The translations under genes were made by a program, and so were the position numbers. The notes beneath the pieces are model-generated. The model was not told the DNA's origin. It searched no databases and was given only the letters and a program-made list of their open reading frames with translations. Positions 39,103 to 48,519 of a stretch of DNA of 64,000 nucleotides are shown one piece after another; position 1 is the stretch's first letter; each line of letters opens with the position of its first letter. Origin of the DNA: Pseudomonas sp. SDI (GTDB lineage Bacteria; Pseudomonadota; Gammaproteobacteria; Pseudomonadales; Pseudomonadaceae); assembly GCF_003105155.1 (NCBI RefSeq), contig NZ_QETK01000023.1, positions 1-64,000 on the forward strand, in the 5' to 3' direction.

Positions 39103-39975
39103 ATGTTGAGTTCCGAGTTGAAGGCGTTCTACATGGTGGCCCGGCTGGGCAGCATTACCCTGGCGGCGAAGAAACTCGGGCTCAGCCAACCGACCGTGAC
39201 CACGCAGATCCGTAACCTGGAAAGCCAGTACGGCGTCGAGCTGTTCTACCGGGGCGGGCGCCGGCTGACCTTGAGCGACGATGGCCTGGGCTTGCTGCCG
39301 ATGGTCAAGGAGCTGATGCAGCGCGAGGCCGATATCGAGTTCTTCCTGCGCAACAGTGGCCAGGCGCAGGGTGCGTTGCGGATTGCGGCGACGGCGCCGT
39401 ATTACATTCTCGACCTGGTGAAGATCTTCCGCGAGCAGTTGCCGCAGGTGGAGGTGTCGGTGGAGATCGGCAACTCGCAGCAGGTGCTGGAACTGCTGGA
39501 AGATTACCGCGTGGATGTGGCGGCGTCGTCGCAGTTGCTGGAGGACGCGCGACTGGTGCGACGGGTGCTGGGCACCGACCCGTTGGTGGTGGCGGTGCAC
39601 CGCCAGCATGCCCTGGCGTCGCGCGAGTCGGTGCCGCTGGCGGCGCTGGCCGGGCATTGCCTGTTGATGCGCGAGCAGGGCTCGACCACCCGTAAGCTAA
39701 CCGAGCAGATGCTCGACGCGGCGGGGGTGAAGGTAGGTGCGCAGCTGGAGATTGGTAGCCGCGAGTCGATCCGCGAGGCGGTGCTGCGCAATATCGGCAT
39801 CAGCATCATTGCCCGGCATGAAGTGCCGCACAATCCAGAGTTGCGCGTGCTGACCCTGGAAGGTGCACCGCTGATTCATGAGTACCTGTATTGCCTGAAG
39901 GAGCGGCGCCAGGCGCGCCTGCCGGCGGCGTTTCTGGGGGTGGCGCAAGAAGTGGCGGCGCTATCGCGGGACTAG
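39103..39975 (+). CDS. LysR-family regulator of aminoethylphosphonate catabolism
   Basis: A 290-residue LysR regulator: winged helix with SITLAAKKLGLSQPTVTTQI, then a two-lobe effector domain. It matches my memory of the phosphonate-associated LysR group (TIGR03339), and its position directly before the phosphonate importer supports that. Strong AAGAGG site before the ATG at 39103, only 8 nt after the cadA stop, so read-through from cadA may occur. The next gene starts after 127 nt, where its operator should lie. Confidence 0.82.
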   Translation: MLSSELKAFYMVARLGSITLAAKKLGLSQPTVTTQIRNLESQYGVELFYRGGRRLTLSDDGLGLLPMVKELMQREADIEFFLRNSGQAQGALRIAATAPYYILDLVKIFREQLPQVEVSVEIGNSQQVLELLEDYRVDVAASSQLLEDARLVRRVLGTDPLVVAVHRQHALASRESVPLAALAGHCLLMREQGSTTRKLTEQMLDAAGVKVGAQLEIGSRESIREAVLRNIGISIIARHEVPHNPELRVLTLEGAPLIHEYLYCLKERRQARLPAAFLGVAQEVAALSRD

Positions 39976-40102
39976 CCCGCGACAGCGCCGCCCCGATACA
40001 TAAAATCTGCCTATACCACTATCACCAACTTTTGCCTCACCGCCACAGAACCTTCGCATTCCCCTCCTAGCATGGCCCTCATTCGTTCGGTGAGGTCCTG
40101 TC

Positions 40103-41167
40103 ATGAACAACACGCTCGCAACCCCTGGCGCACAGATGAAAGTGCGTGGCATCCACAAGCGCTTCGGTGCCTTCACCGCCCTGCACGACGTGTCCCTCGA
40201 CGTCGCCGCTGGCGAGCTGGTGTGCCTGCTTGGCCCGTCCGGCTGTGGCAAGACGACCCTGCTGCGCTGCATTGCCGGCCTCGAACGCCAGGACCGCGGC
40301 GAGCTGTACATCGGCGAGCGTGACATCTCCCAGCTGCCACCCCAGGCCCGCGACTACGGCATCCTGTTCCAGTCCTACGCGCTGTTTCCCAACCTCACCG
40401 TCGAAGCCAATATCGCCTACGGCCTGGCCGGCAGCAGCCGCGACGAGGTGCGTCAGCGCGTCGGGCAAATGCTCGAACTGGTCGGCCTCAGCGGCAGCGA
40501 GAAGAAATACCCCGGGCAACTCTCCGGCGGCCAGCAACAGCGGGTCGCCCTGGCTCGCGCCCTGGCCCCGGCGCCGTCGCTGCTGCTGCTCGACGAGCCG
40601 ATGTCGGCCCTCGACGCCCGCGTCCGCGAACACCTCTGTAGCGAGCTGCGCCAGCTGCAACGCCAGCTCGGCATCACCACCCTGATGGTCACCCACAACC
40701 AGGACGAAGCGATGCTGATGGCCGACCGCATTGCCGTGATGAACAACGGCCAGGTCGAGCAGTACGCCACCCCGCAGGAAATCTACGACAAGCCGGCCAC
40801 GCCGTTCGTGGCCGAGTTCGTCGGCCAGGGCAACTGGCTGCCGTTCGAACGCAGCAGCCACAGCCACGCCCAGGTCGGCGCGATGAACATGCGCCTGGCC
40901 CCTGGCACCCCCAGTGCCAGCAGCGGCCGGCTGTTCTGCCGCCCGGAAGCGATCAGCGTCAACCCGCCGGTGCACGAAGAGAACCTGTTCCCGGCCCGCG
41001 TGCGTGAGATCACCTTCCTCGGCAACCGTTGCCGCATGAGCTTCGAGCTGAACCAGTTGCCCGGCCACGCCCTGCTCGCCGAAGTGGGGCCGCAGGACAT
41101 GCCGCGTCTCGGTTCACAGGACATCTGGGTCGCCCTGCCACCGAGCAGCCTGCAGGTGTTTGCCTGA
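40103..41167 (+). CDS. 2-Aminoethylphosphonate ABC importer ATPase (PhnT-like)
   Basis: An ATPase of 354 residues of the ferric/phosphonate importer type. Walker A GPSGCGKTT, signature LSGGQQQRVALARAL, Walker B LLLLDEPMSALD, switch VTHNQDEAM; a TOBE-like domain follows from about residue 240. With the next two genes it forms a complete importer. The PhnSTU-type assignment rests on the neighbours (a TIGR03364-like FAD oxidoreductase and a PhnZ-like protein); by sequence alone iron(III) transport would be a competing call. Confidence 0.8.
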   Translation: MNNTLATPGAQMKVRGIHKRFGAFTALHDVSLDVAAGELVCLLGPSGCGKTTLLRCIAGLERQDRGELYIGERDISQLPPQARDYGILFQSYALFPNLTVEANIAYGLAGSSRDEVRQRVGQMLELVGLSGSEKKYPGQLSGGQQQRVALARALAPAPSLLLLDEPMSALDARVREHLCSELRQLQRQLGITTLMVTHNQDEAMLMADRIAVMNNGQVEQYATPQEIYDKPATPFVAEFVGQGNWLPFERSSHSHAQVGAMNMRLAPGTPSASSGRLFCRPEAISVNPPVHEENLFPARVREITFLGNRCRMSFELNQLPGHALLAEVGPQDMPRLGSQDIWVALPPSSLQVFA

Positions 41168-41168
41168 C

Positions 41169-42893
41169 ATGGCCGCGCCCCTGACCCTGCCGATCGCACC
41201 CGCGAAGGCGACCCCCAGCGCCCGCGTCTCGCTCGGCGACCGTCTGTTCGTCGTGGGCGGCAAATGGCTGCTGCTGGCGCTGCTGAGCGTGGCCGTGCTG
41301 ATGCCGCTGCTGGCGATCTTCTGGCGCGGCTTCAGCAGCGAAGCCGGGCAGGGCGGCGGCCTGCTCGCCGCCCGCGAGCTGTTTGCCAGCGCCAACTTCC
41401 ACTGGCTGCTCGGCAACAGCCTCAAGGTGTCGCTGAGCGTGGCGGCCATCGTCGTGCCGGTCGCCTACCTGTTCGCCTATGCCCTACAACGCACGCTGAT
41501 CCCGGCCAAGGGTGTGTGGCGCGGTATTTCCCTGCTGCCGCTGCTGGCGCCGTCGATGCTGCCGGCCATTGCCCTGGTCTACCTGTTCGGCAACCAGGGC
41601 CTGCTGCGCGGGCTGCTCAGCGATAACATCTACGGTTTCTGGGGCATCGTGCTCGGCGAGGCGATCTACACCTTCCCGCATGCCTTGATGATCCTGCTGT
41701 CGGCACTGTCGCTGGCCGATGCGCGGCTGTTCGATGCCGCCTCCAGCATGGGGGCCGGTCCGTGGCGGGCGTTCCACAGCATCACCTGGCCGGCGACGCG
41801 CCAGGCCGTGTTTGCCGCTTTCTGCCTGGTGTTCACCCTGACCATCACCGACTTCGGTGTGCCAGTGGTGGTGGGCGGCGACTATCAGGTGCTGGCACTG
41901 GAAGCCTACAAGGCGGTGGTCGGCCAGCAGCAGTTCGGTCGCGGGGCACTGATCGGCATGGTGCTGTTGCTGCCGGCGCTGCTCAGTTTCGGCGTCGATG
42001 CCTGGCTGCGCCGCCGTCAGGGCGAGGCCATGAGCGGCCGTGCGCAAGTGTTCGCGCCGCTGCCGTCGCGGCGTCGCGATGCACTGTTCCTGGCCTTCGT
42101 AGTGCTGGTGTGCGCGATCCTGCTGCTGGTGGTGGGCATGGCGGTGTACTCGTCGCTGGTCACGTTCTGGCCGTACAACCTGTCGCTGTCGCTCAAGCAC
42201 TATCAGTTCGACGAAACCGCCGGGGGCGGCTGGCTGGCCTATACCAACAGCCTGAAGATGGCCGTCGGGACGGCGCTGATCGGCAGCGTGGTGATCTTCA
42301 CCGGTGCCTACCTGATGGAGAAGACCAGCGGTCAGCGTCACCTGAACCTGCTGCTGCGCCTGCTCAGCTTCGTGCCGATGGCGGTGCCGGGGTTGGTACT
42401 GGGCCTGGGTTACGTGTTCTTCTTCAACCTCGGCGGCAACCCGCTGCATGTGTTCTACGGCAGCATGGTACTGCTGGTGGTGTGCACCATCGCCCATTAC
42501 CTGACCACCGCCCAGATGACCGCCACCACCGCCCTGCGCCAGCTCGACGGCGAGTTCGAAGCCGCCGCGCTGTCGCTCAAGGCGCCGCTGTACCGGCACT
42601 TCCTGCGTGTCACCGTGCCGATCTGCCTGCCGGCGTTGCTGGATATCGTCCGCTACCTGTTCGTTTCGGCGATGACCACGGTGTCGGCGGCGATCTTCCT
42701 CTACAGCCCCGACACCATCCTCGCCGCCGTGGCCGTGCTGAACATGGACGACGCCGGCAATGTCGGCGGCGCTGCGGCGATGTCGACGCTGATCCTGCTG
42801 ACCAGTGCCAGTGTCTCGCTGCTGCTGGCCTGGGCCTCGCGTGGCCTGCTGCAACGCTCCCAGGCCTGGCGCCAGCGCGCGCCCGGCCAGTAA
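41169..42893 (+). CDS. 2-Aminoethylphosphonate ABC importer permease (fused, PhnU-like)
   Basis: A 574-residue permease made of two fused permease domains, each with about six hydrophobic helices and an EAA loop (DAASSMGAGPWRAF in the first, EAAALSLKAPLYRHF in the second). One chain forms the whole channel. It starts 1 nt after the ATPase stop. The fused design is usual for the PhnU and FbpB groups. Confidence 0.82.
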   Translation: MAAPLTLPIAPAKATPSARVSLGDRLFVVGGKWLLLALLSVAVLMPLLAIFWRGFSSEAGQGGGLLAARELFASANFHWLLGNSLKVSLSVAAIVVPVAYLFAYALQRTLIPAKGVWRGISLLPLLAPSMLPAIALVYLFGNQGLLRGLLSDNIYGFWGIVLGEAIYTFPHALMILLSALSLADARLFDAASSMGAGPWRAFHSITWPATRQAVFAAFCLVFTLTITDFGVPVVVGGDYQVLALEAYKAVVGQQQFGRGALIGMVLLLPALLSFGVDAWLRRRQGEAMSGRAQVFAPLPSRRRDALFLAFVVLVCAILLLVVGMAVYSSLVTFWPYNLSLSLKHYQFDETAGGGWLAYTNSLKMAVGTALIGSVVIFTGAYLMEKTSGQRHLNLLLRLLSFVPMAVPGLVLGLGYVFFFNLGGNPLHVFYGSMVLLVVCTIAHYLTTAQMTATTALRQLDGEFEAAALSLKAPLYRHFLRVTVPICLPALLDIVRYLFVSAMTTVSAAIFLYSPDTILAAVAVLNMDDAGNVGGAAAMSTLILLTSASVSLLLAWASRGLLQRSQAWRQRAPGQ

Positions 42894-42939
42894 CTCGCGT
42901 ACCCAACCGTTGAACTCCAACCTTCATAGGAATCGCATC

Positions 42940-43965
42940 ATGTTCAAGCCACTTGCTCTTGCCGCTGCCGTTCTCTCTGCCTTCAGCTTGCAGGCCATGG
43001 CCGCGCAAACCCAACTGACCGTCTACACCGCGCTGGAAGCCGAACAGCTCAAGAGCTACAAGCAGGCCTTCGAGAAGGCCAACCCGGACATCGAGATCAA
43101 GTGGGTGCGCGATTCCACCGGCATCATCACCGCCAAGCTGCTGGCCGAGAAGGACCGCCCGCAAGCCGACGCGGTGTGGGGCCTGGCCGCGTCGAGCCTG
43201 GCGATTCTCGACCAGCAGGGCATGCTGCAACGCTATGCGCCGAAGGACCTGGCCAAGATCGGCGCGAACTACCGCGACGCGGCCAACCCGCCGGCCTGGG
43301 TGGGCATGGATGTGTGGGCGGCGACCATCTGCTTCAACAGCGTCGAGGCTGAGAAACAGGGCCTGACCAAGCCCGTGAGCTGGCAGGACCTGACCAAGCC
43401 CGAGTACAAGGGCAAGATCGTCATGCCCAACCCGGCGTCGTCGGGCACCGGCTTCCTCGATGTGAGCGCCTGGTTGCAGACCTTTGGCGAGCAGCAGGGC
43501 TGGGCCTACATGGATGGCCTGCACCAGAACATCGGCCAGTACGTTCACTCCGGTTCCAAACCGTGCAAGTTGGCAGCCGCGGGCGAGTTCCCGATCGGGA
43601 TCTCCTTCGAGTATCCGGCCGTGCAGTTGAAGCGCCAGGGTGCACCGCTGGACATCGTCTTGCCGAAGGAAGGCCTGGGCTGGGAAATCGAAGCGACCGC
43701 CGTGATCAAGGGCAGCGAGCATGAAGCGGCGGCCAAGCGCCTGGCCGACTTCTCGGCGAGCCCAGCGGCGATGGAGCTGTACAAGGAGAACTTCGCAGTG
43801 TTGGCCCAGCCGGGTATCGCCAAGCCGCAGACCGAGCTGCCGGCGGACTACGAGCAGCGCCTGATCAAGAACGACTTCGCCTGGGCCTCGAAGAACCGCG
43901 ACAGCATCCTGGCCGAGTGGCGCAAGCGCTATGACGGCAAGTCGGAGAAGGTGGCGCAGCAGTAA
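42940..43965 (+). CDS. 2-Aminoethylphosphonate-binding periplasmic protein (PhnS-like)
   Basis: A 341-residue binding protein with signal peptide MFKPLALAAAVLSAFSLQAMAA and the family start LTVYTALEAEQLKSYK. KWVRDSTGIITAKL and MPNPASSGTGFL are typical of the phosphonate/iron-type cluster; absence of the paired tyrosines expected for iron binding, together with the neighbours, favours phosphonate. Start at 42940 with AGGAAT upstream. Confidence 0.82.
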   Translation: MFKPLALAAAVLSAFSLQAMAAQTQLTVYTALEAEQLKSYKQAFEKANPDIEIKWVRDSTGIITAKLLAEKDRPQADAVWGLAASSLAILDQQGMLQRYAPKDLAKIGANYRDAANPPAWVGMDVWAATICFNSVEAEKQGLTKPVSWQDLTKPEYKGKIVMPNPASSGTGFLDVSAWLQTFGEQQGWAYMDGLHQNIGQYVHSGSKPCKLAAAGEFPIGISFEYPAVQLKRQGAPLDIVLPKEGLGWEIEATAVIKGSEHEAAAKRLADFSASPAAMELYKENFAVLAQPGIAKPQTELPADYEQRLIKNDFAWASKNRDSILAEWRKRYDGKSEKVAQQ

Positions 43966-44014
43966 GCCAGCTCCGACAGTGGCAATTAGCCTCCCCCCTA
44001 TCTGAAGGACTCCC

Positions 44015-45142
44015 ATGACCGATCTCCTCATCGTCGGCGCCGGTATCCTCGGCCTTTCCCACGCCTATGCCGCCGCCCGGCGCGGCCTGCGCGTGCGGGT
44101 GTTCGAGCGCAGTGCCACGCCACTTGGCGCCTCGGTGCGCAACTTCGGCCAAGCGCTGATCAGCGGCCAGCCCCCTGGCCAGATGCTCGACCTGGCCAAG
44201 GCCAGCCGTGGCATCTGGGCGCACTGGTCGCAACAGGCCGGCTTCGCCCTCAAGAGCAACGGCTCGCTGTTGTTCGCGCGCAACCCACTGGAACACGAAC
44301 TGCTCCAGGCCTTCTGTAGCGAACGCGCCATCGCATATGGCTACAACGTCGAGCTGCTGCACGGCGCTGCACTCGACGAGCTCTACGGCGGCCAGTTCCG
44401 CCATCACCACGCCGCCCTGCGCGGGCTCGACGACCAGCAGTTGTACTCGCGCGAAGCGTTGCCGGCGCTGGTGAAGTTCCTGCGCGACAAGTTGGGTGTG
44501 GATTTCCATTTCTCCACCCTGGTCCGCGATATCGAACCCGGCCAGGTCAGCACCACGGCCGGGCGCTTCAGTGCCAGGCACATCGTGGTCTGTTCCGGTC
44601 ACGACTATCAAACCCTGCTCGCCGAACCGCTGGCCGCGTTGCAGCCGCAGGTGTGCCGCCTGCAGATGCTGCGCGCGCGCCCGCGCTTTGCCCTGGACTT
44701 GCAACACGCGCTGCTCACCGGCCTGAGCTGCCTGCACTACGGCGCCTATGCCGATCTGCCGCTGGCCCAGACCCTGCGCGCCGAGGTCGAGCGCGCCACG
44801 CCGCACCTGCTGGAACACGGCATCCACCTGCTGATCAGCCCCACGCCGTATGGCGAGCTGATCATCGGCGACTCGCATGCCTACGGCAGCGATGCCTCGC
44901 CGTTCAACGCCGAACAGGTCGACAACTGGCTGATCGAGCTGGCCGAGCAGACCCTGGGCGGGCCTATCGACGTCGTTGAGCGTTGGCAGGGCGTCTATGG
45001 TTCTGGCGGGCCGGGGCCCTTCTCGCTGTTGCAGGTGGCGCCGGGAATCCACGCGGCGCTGATGCACAGCGGGGTCGGCATGAGCGTCGGCCCGGCGCTG
45101 GCCGAGCGGCATATCGCGCAGTTGCTCAACGAAGGCGAGTGA
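44015..45142 (+). CDS. FAD-dependent oxidoreductase of phosphonate loci (TIGR03364/PbfC-D-like)
   Basis: A 375-residue DAO-type flavoenzyme. The Rossmann motif LLIVGAGILGLSHAYAAARR opens the protein, and GSGGPGPFSLLQ and HSGVGMSVGPALAE close it. This family recurs in phosphonate operons; relatives were recently reported to oxidise aminoethylphosphonate or its N-methyl form to phosphonoacetaldehyde (recalled, not checked). Strong AAGGA site. It precedes the PhnZ-like gene by 10 nt, so the two enzymes are very likely cotranscribed. Confidence 0.8.
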   Translation: MTDLLIVGAGILGLSHAYAAARRGLRVRVFERSATPLGASVRNFGQALISGQPPGQMLDLAKASRGIWAHWSQQAGFALKSNGSLLFARNPLEHELLQAFCSERAIAYGYNVELLHGAALDELYGGQFRHHHAALRGLDDQQLYSREALPALVKFLRDKLGVDFHFSTLVRDIEPGQVSTTAGRFSARHIVVCSGHDYQTLLAEPLAALQPQVCRLQMLRARPRFALDLQHALLTGLSCLHYGAYADLPLAQTLRAEVERATPHLLEHGIHLLISPTPYGELIIGDSHAYGSDASPFNAEQVDNWLIELAEQTLGGPIDVVERWQGVYGSGGPGPFSLLQVAPGIHAALMHSGVGMSVGPALAERHIAQLLNEGE

Positions 45143-45152
45143 GGGCAAGCCC

Positions 45153-45710
45153 ATGCGAATGGCCGAAGAGGTGCTGAACGAGGTGTTTGCCTTGTACCAG
45201 CGCCATGGCAACCAGGACTACCTCGGCGAGCCGGTGTCGCAGCTCGAACATATGTCGCAGGCGGCGCAGCTGGCGCTGGACGAGGGCTATGACGACGAGG
45301 TGGTGCTGGCGGCGTTTTTCCATGACATCGGGCATATCTGCGGCAATGCCGAGGCTGACATGGGCGGGTACGGGGTGGTCAGCCATGAGCGCGTGGGCGC
45401 CGAGTACCTGCGTCGTTGCGGGTTTGGCGAGCGGCTGGCCCGGCTGGTGGAGTATCACGTCGAGGCCAAGCGTTATCTCACCCTGCGCCAGCCGGGGTAT
45501 TACCAACGCTTGAGCGAGGCGAGCCGGCGGACGCTGGCGTATCAGGGCGGGGTGATGAGCGAGGCCGAGGCCGATGCGTTCGAGCAGGACCCGCTGTTCG
45601 CGGTGAGCGTGCGCATGCGCCAGTGGGATGAGCTGGCCAAGGCGGTGGCCGCGCCGGTGATGGACCTGGGGGTGCTCAGGGGCAAGGCGCTGGGATTGTT
45701 GAGGCGCTAA
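45153..45710 (+). CDS. PhnZ-like HD-domain diiron oxygenase
   Basis: A 185-residue HD-domain protein matching PhnZ, the mixed-valent diiron enzyme that cleaves the C-P bond of 1-hydroxy-2-aminoethylphosphonate to glycine and phosphate. By my count all PhnZ metal ligands have counterparts: His33, His57-Asp58, His78, His102 and Asp159; His61 and the Tyr23/Glu26 pair that gates the active site are also present. Signatures DMGGYGVVSHERVGAEYL and HVEAKRYL are nearly PhnZ-like. The usual partner hydroxylase PhnY is not next to it. An ATG at 45159 is an alternative start. Its stop overlaps the convergent gene. Confidence 0.82.
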   Translation: MRMAEEVLNEVFALYQRHGNQDYLGEPVSQLEHMSQAAQLALDEGYDDEVVLAAFFHDIGHICGNAEADMGGYGVVSHERVGAEYLRRCGFGERLARLVEYHVEAKRYLTLRQPGYYQRLSEASRRTLAYQGGVMSEAEADAFEQDPLFAVSVRMRQWDELAKAVAAPVMDLGVLRGKALGLLRR

Positions 45711-47071
45711 AGCTCCTGCACCAGCGCATCGATCTGCTCCGTCCGCTCCGCCTGGCTCAGCCGCGCCCCCGGATTCAGCGACGACCACTGCGGGTGTGCC
45801 CGCGCCTTGTTCAGCGCTTCCGGCAGCTTGCCCTCGCGCCACAGCGTGTCCGGCGGCGTCGCCAGCGTGATCCGCTCCAGCGCCGCATGCCCGCGGCCCT
45901 CCAGTGCCTGCAGCAACTGCCGCTGGCGCAGCGCGAGCAAGCGCAACACACCATCGCCCACCGTCAGTTCCTGCTGCCCCTTCAGCTTGCCGAGCAAGCG
46001 CGAACCGTAATTGCGCGCCGTTTGCAGCGCGCCACCGGCAATCGCCCCGGCCAGCGCCGCCGCGCCCAGGGTCAGCCCGCCGACCAGCAAATCGACCCCT
46101 GCGCCCGCCGCTGCGCCTGCCGCCACGCCACTGCCCAGGCGAACCCCCAGCAGCTTCAGCGTTTCCGGGTTGAACAGGTCATCGCCCCAACGCCCGTCGA
46201 GCAATGGCAGATCCTCGGCGCGGGCATCTTCGCGGCGGAACGCATAGAGCTTGAGCAACGCCTCGACACAGCGCTGCTCGCGCTGGCGGATCGCCTGATG
46301 CAGCTCGGCCACCGCCGCGGCTTCTTCCGCTGGCTGCGCCACCACACTGCGCCGGCACGCCGCGCAGTCGAGCAGCAATTCGGCAATCAGCCGCTTGCCA
46401 CTTTGCTGGCGCGCCAACCGTTGCGCCTGCTGATCGTCGATCAGCCGCTGCAATGCCGGGCGGGCGTTTTCCAGCAGCAGCGCGAGGCTTTCATAGAGCC
46501 GCCGTTCGCCGTCTTCCGGCGGCGCGACGCTATCGAAGCGCACCAGCGCATGCAGCCCGAGCCGGGCCAGCGCTTCGCGCCAATCCGGCTCGCGGTGGTT
46601 GCTGCTGGCCACGAAATTCAGTACCGGCAACAGCGGCTTGCCACACCCGGCGAGCACTGCCAGCTCGTCGCGGTACTTGGCCAGCACCGGCTCGCGGGCA
46701 TCGATCACATACAACCCGGCATCGCTGGCCAGCAACTGACGCAGTACCTTGGCCTCTTGCTCGAAGCGCTGGCGCGCCTCGCTGCCCTGGAGGAAGCGCG
46801 CCAGCCGCGCCGGGCCGTCGAGGCGCTCGCCCGGTCGTTCCAGGCGCTCTAGGTAGTCGAGCAGGGCGATGGCGTCTTCCAGCCCCGGCGTGTCGTACAG
46901 CTCCAGCAACGGCTGGCCGTCCACCGACAGCCGCGCGCCCTCGACATGGCGGGTGGTGCTGGGCCGGTGCGACACCTCGCCAAAGCCGACATCGCGGGTC
47001 AGCGTGCGCAGCAGCGAGGTCTTGCCGACGTTGGTGTGGCCGACCACGGCCAGTTTCAGCGGCTTAGTCAT
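45707..47071 (-). CDS. GTPase with DUF3482 domain
   Basis: A 454-residue protein. The N-terminal Era/TrmE-like GTPase shows P-loop GHTNVGKTSL, switch region RPSTTRHVEG, G3 DTPGLED and a likely G4 near NFVASSN. The C-terminal half (DUF3482) contains a glycine- and alanine-rich hydrophobic stretch (GVAAGAAAGAGVDLLVGG) like membrane-inserting regions of dynamin-type or DUF697 proteins. The start at 47071 has GGAG 7 nt upstream and overlaps the end of the upstream DUF2868 gene by 8 bp, so the two are coupled. Role unknown. Confidence 0.78.
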   Translation of the reverse strand: MTKPLKLAVVGHTNVGKTSLLRTLTRDVGFGEVSHRPSTTRHVEGARLSVDGQPLLELYDTPGLEDAIALLDYLERLERPGERLDGPARLARFLQGSEARQRFEQEAKVLRQLLASDAGLYVIDAREPVLAKYRDELAVLAGCGKPLLPVLNFVASSNHREPDWREALARLGLHALVRFDSVAPPEDGERRLYESLALLLENARPALQRLIDDQQAQRLARQQSGKRLIAELLLDCAACRRSVVAQPAEEAAAVAELHQAIRQREQRCVEALLKLYAFRREDARAEDLPLLDGRWGDDLFNPETLKLLGVRLGSGVAAGAAAGAGVDLLVGGLTLGAAALAGAIAGGALQTARNYGSRLLGKLKGQQELTVGDGVLRLLALRQRQLLQALEGRGHAALERITLATPPDTLWREGKLPEALNKARAHPQWSSLNPGARLSQAERTEQIDALVQEL

Positions 47072-48443
47072 GACCATGCTCCAGCCAGCTCAGGGGCGCC
47101 GTGTCGGCGTAGGGGAGGTCGAGCCGCTCCAGGGCCTGATGCCAGTCGCCCAGGCGTGCCGCGTCCAGTGCCTGCCCGGGCGGCGCCTGCATCAGCCAGA
47201 CCCGCGTGGCGCCGGCACTGCGCGCCAGTTCTGCGAGTAACGCCAGGCTGCCACGGTCCGGCGAGCGACGTGGATCGCAGGCAATCGCCAGGCGTGCCGG
47301 GGGGAAGCGGCTGAGTTGTGCCAGCAGCTTGTGCCGCGACTCGCGGTTGTCGAGGATGCCGGCGTCCTTGACTGCGGCCGGCAGGGCCGGCGGCCAGCTG
47401 CGCTGGTCGTCCAGCTCCAGGCCCACCAGCAAGGCGCCCTCGTGGGCCTGGTCGCTGGTGCTGCGCTGGATATCGGGCAGCGCGTCGGGCGCGGCATCGC
47501 TCACCCCGAGGCGTTCGCTGCTCGGCATCAGCGCTTCGCGCAGTTGGCTGTAACCCGGCAGGTTGAGGTCCAGGCTGAGCCGCTGGCGGCCCTGGCGCCA
47601 GCGCCAGGCGCAGAGGGCTGCCAGTAGCAGCCGCGGGACGATGCCGAATACCAGCAACACCCCGACCAGCCAGCCGGCCCAGGCCTGGCGGGCCAGTTCC
47701 AGCGCGGGTTGGCTGGCGCCGCTGGCGCGGATCATGGCGTGGTCCGGCACGCTGAAACCGAGCAGCGCCGGCACTGCGCCGAGCGTCTGGGTCAGACCGA
47801 CAAAGGTGTCGGCGGAGAGAATGGTGGTTTCCCAGACGAAGCCGTAACGGCGGGTGGCGAGGAGCATCAGCAGCACCAGCAGCGCGCTGCACAACGCCAG
47901 CAACCACAGGCCGTTGACCAGCAGGCCGAGCAGCCAGTGGTTCAGGCGCTGGCGTTGCAGCAGCACCAGCAGTGCTGGGGCCAGGTGCGTGGCCTGGGCG
48001 TCGCGGGCGAGCTTTTCGCTCAGCCACAGCCACAGCCGACCGAGGCTGGCGCCCTGTTCGCCGGCCAGCGAACTACTCAGGGCCCAGCTCAGCAGCATCA
48101 GCAGGTTCAGCCCGAGCAGGCTGCTCAGCGCCCAGAACACATTGACCGGGCGCTGACCGTCGCCCAGCGCGGCGAAGGCCAGGCCGGCGCCGCTGAGCAC
48201 GGCGACCATCAGCAAGCCGAGCAGGGCCAGGCGGGCGCCGTTTTTCCAGTGACCGAGGGCGCTGCGCAGGCCGTCGCGTTCGGCTAGCCACAGCGCGCGC
48301 TGTTCGATCCGCGCGGCCAGGTCGCCGCCATGCTGGCGGGCGCGGCGGTTGGCTTCCTGGTCTTCCAGCGGGCCGGCATGTGCTTCGCGCAGGCGCACCG
48401 CTTCGGTGAGCCAGCGTTTGTCCAGGTCAGTCAGTCCAGTCAC
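47064..48443 (-). CDS. DUF2868 membrane protein
   Basis: A 459-residue protein with about four membrane helices between residues 70 and 290 and a cytosolic C-terminal domain. It is the constant upstream partner of the DUF3482 GTPase. The start is GTG at 48443 with GGGAA upstream. Function unknown; the pairing suggests a membrane-anchored GTPase complex. Confidence 0.72.
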   Translation of the reverse strand: MTGLTDLDKRWLTEAVRLREAHAGPLEDQEANRRARQHGGDLAARIEQRALWLAERDGLRSALGHWKNGARLALLGLLMVAVLSGAGLAFAALGDGQRPVNVFWALSSLLGLNLLMLLSWALSSSLAGEQGASLGRLWLWLSEKLARDAQATHLAPALLVLLQRQRLNHWLLGLLVNGLWLLALCSALLVLLMLLATRRYGFVWETTILSADTFVGLTQTLGAVPALLGFSVPDHAMIRASGASQPALELARQAWAGWLVGVLLVFGIVPRLLLAALCAWRWRQGRQRLSLDLNLPGYSQLREALMPSSERLGVSDAAPDALPDIQRSTSDQAHEGALLVGLELDDQRSWPPALPAAVKDAGILDNRESRHKLLAQLSRFPPARLAIACDPRRSPDRGSLALLAELARSAGATRVWLMQAPPGQALDAARLGDWHQALERLDLPYADTAPLSWLEHGHD

Positions 48444-48519
48444 GCACAGGTTCCCTTGGTCGAATCAGCCCAAAGCATAACCCAGGCATCGGCGAGCGGG
48501 CTTTGCTATCCTCGCCGGC

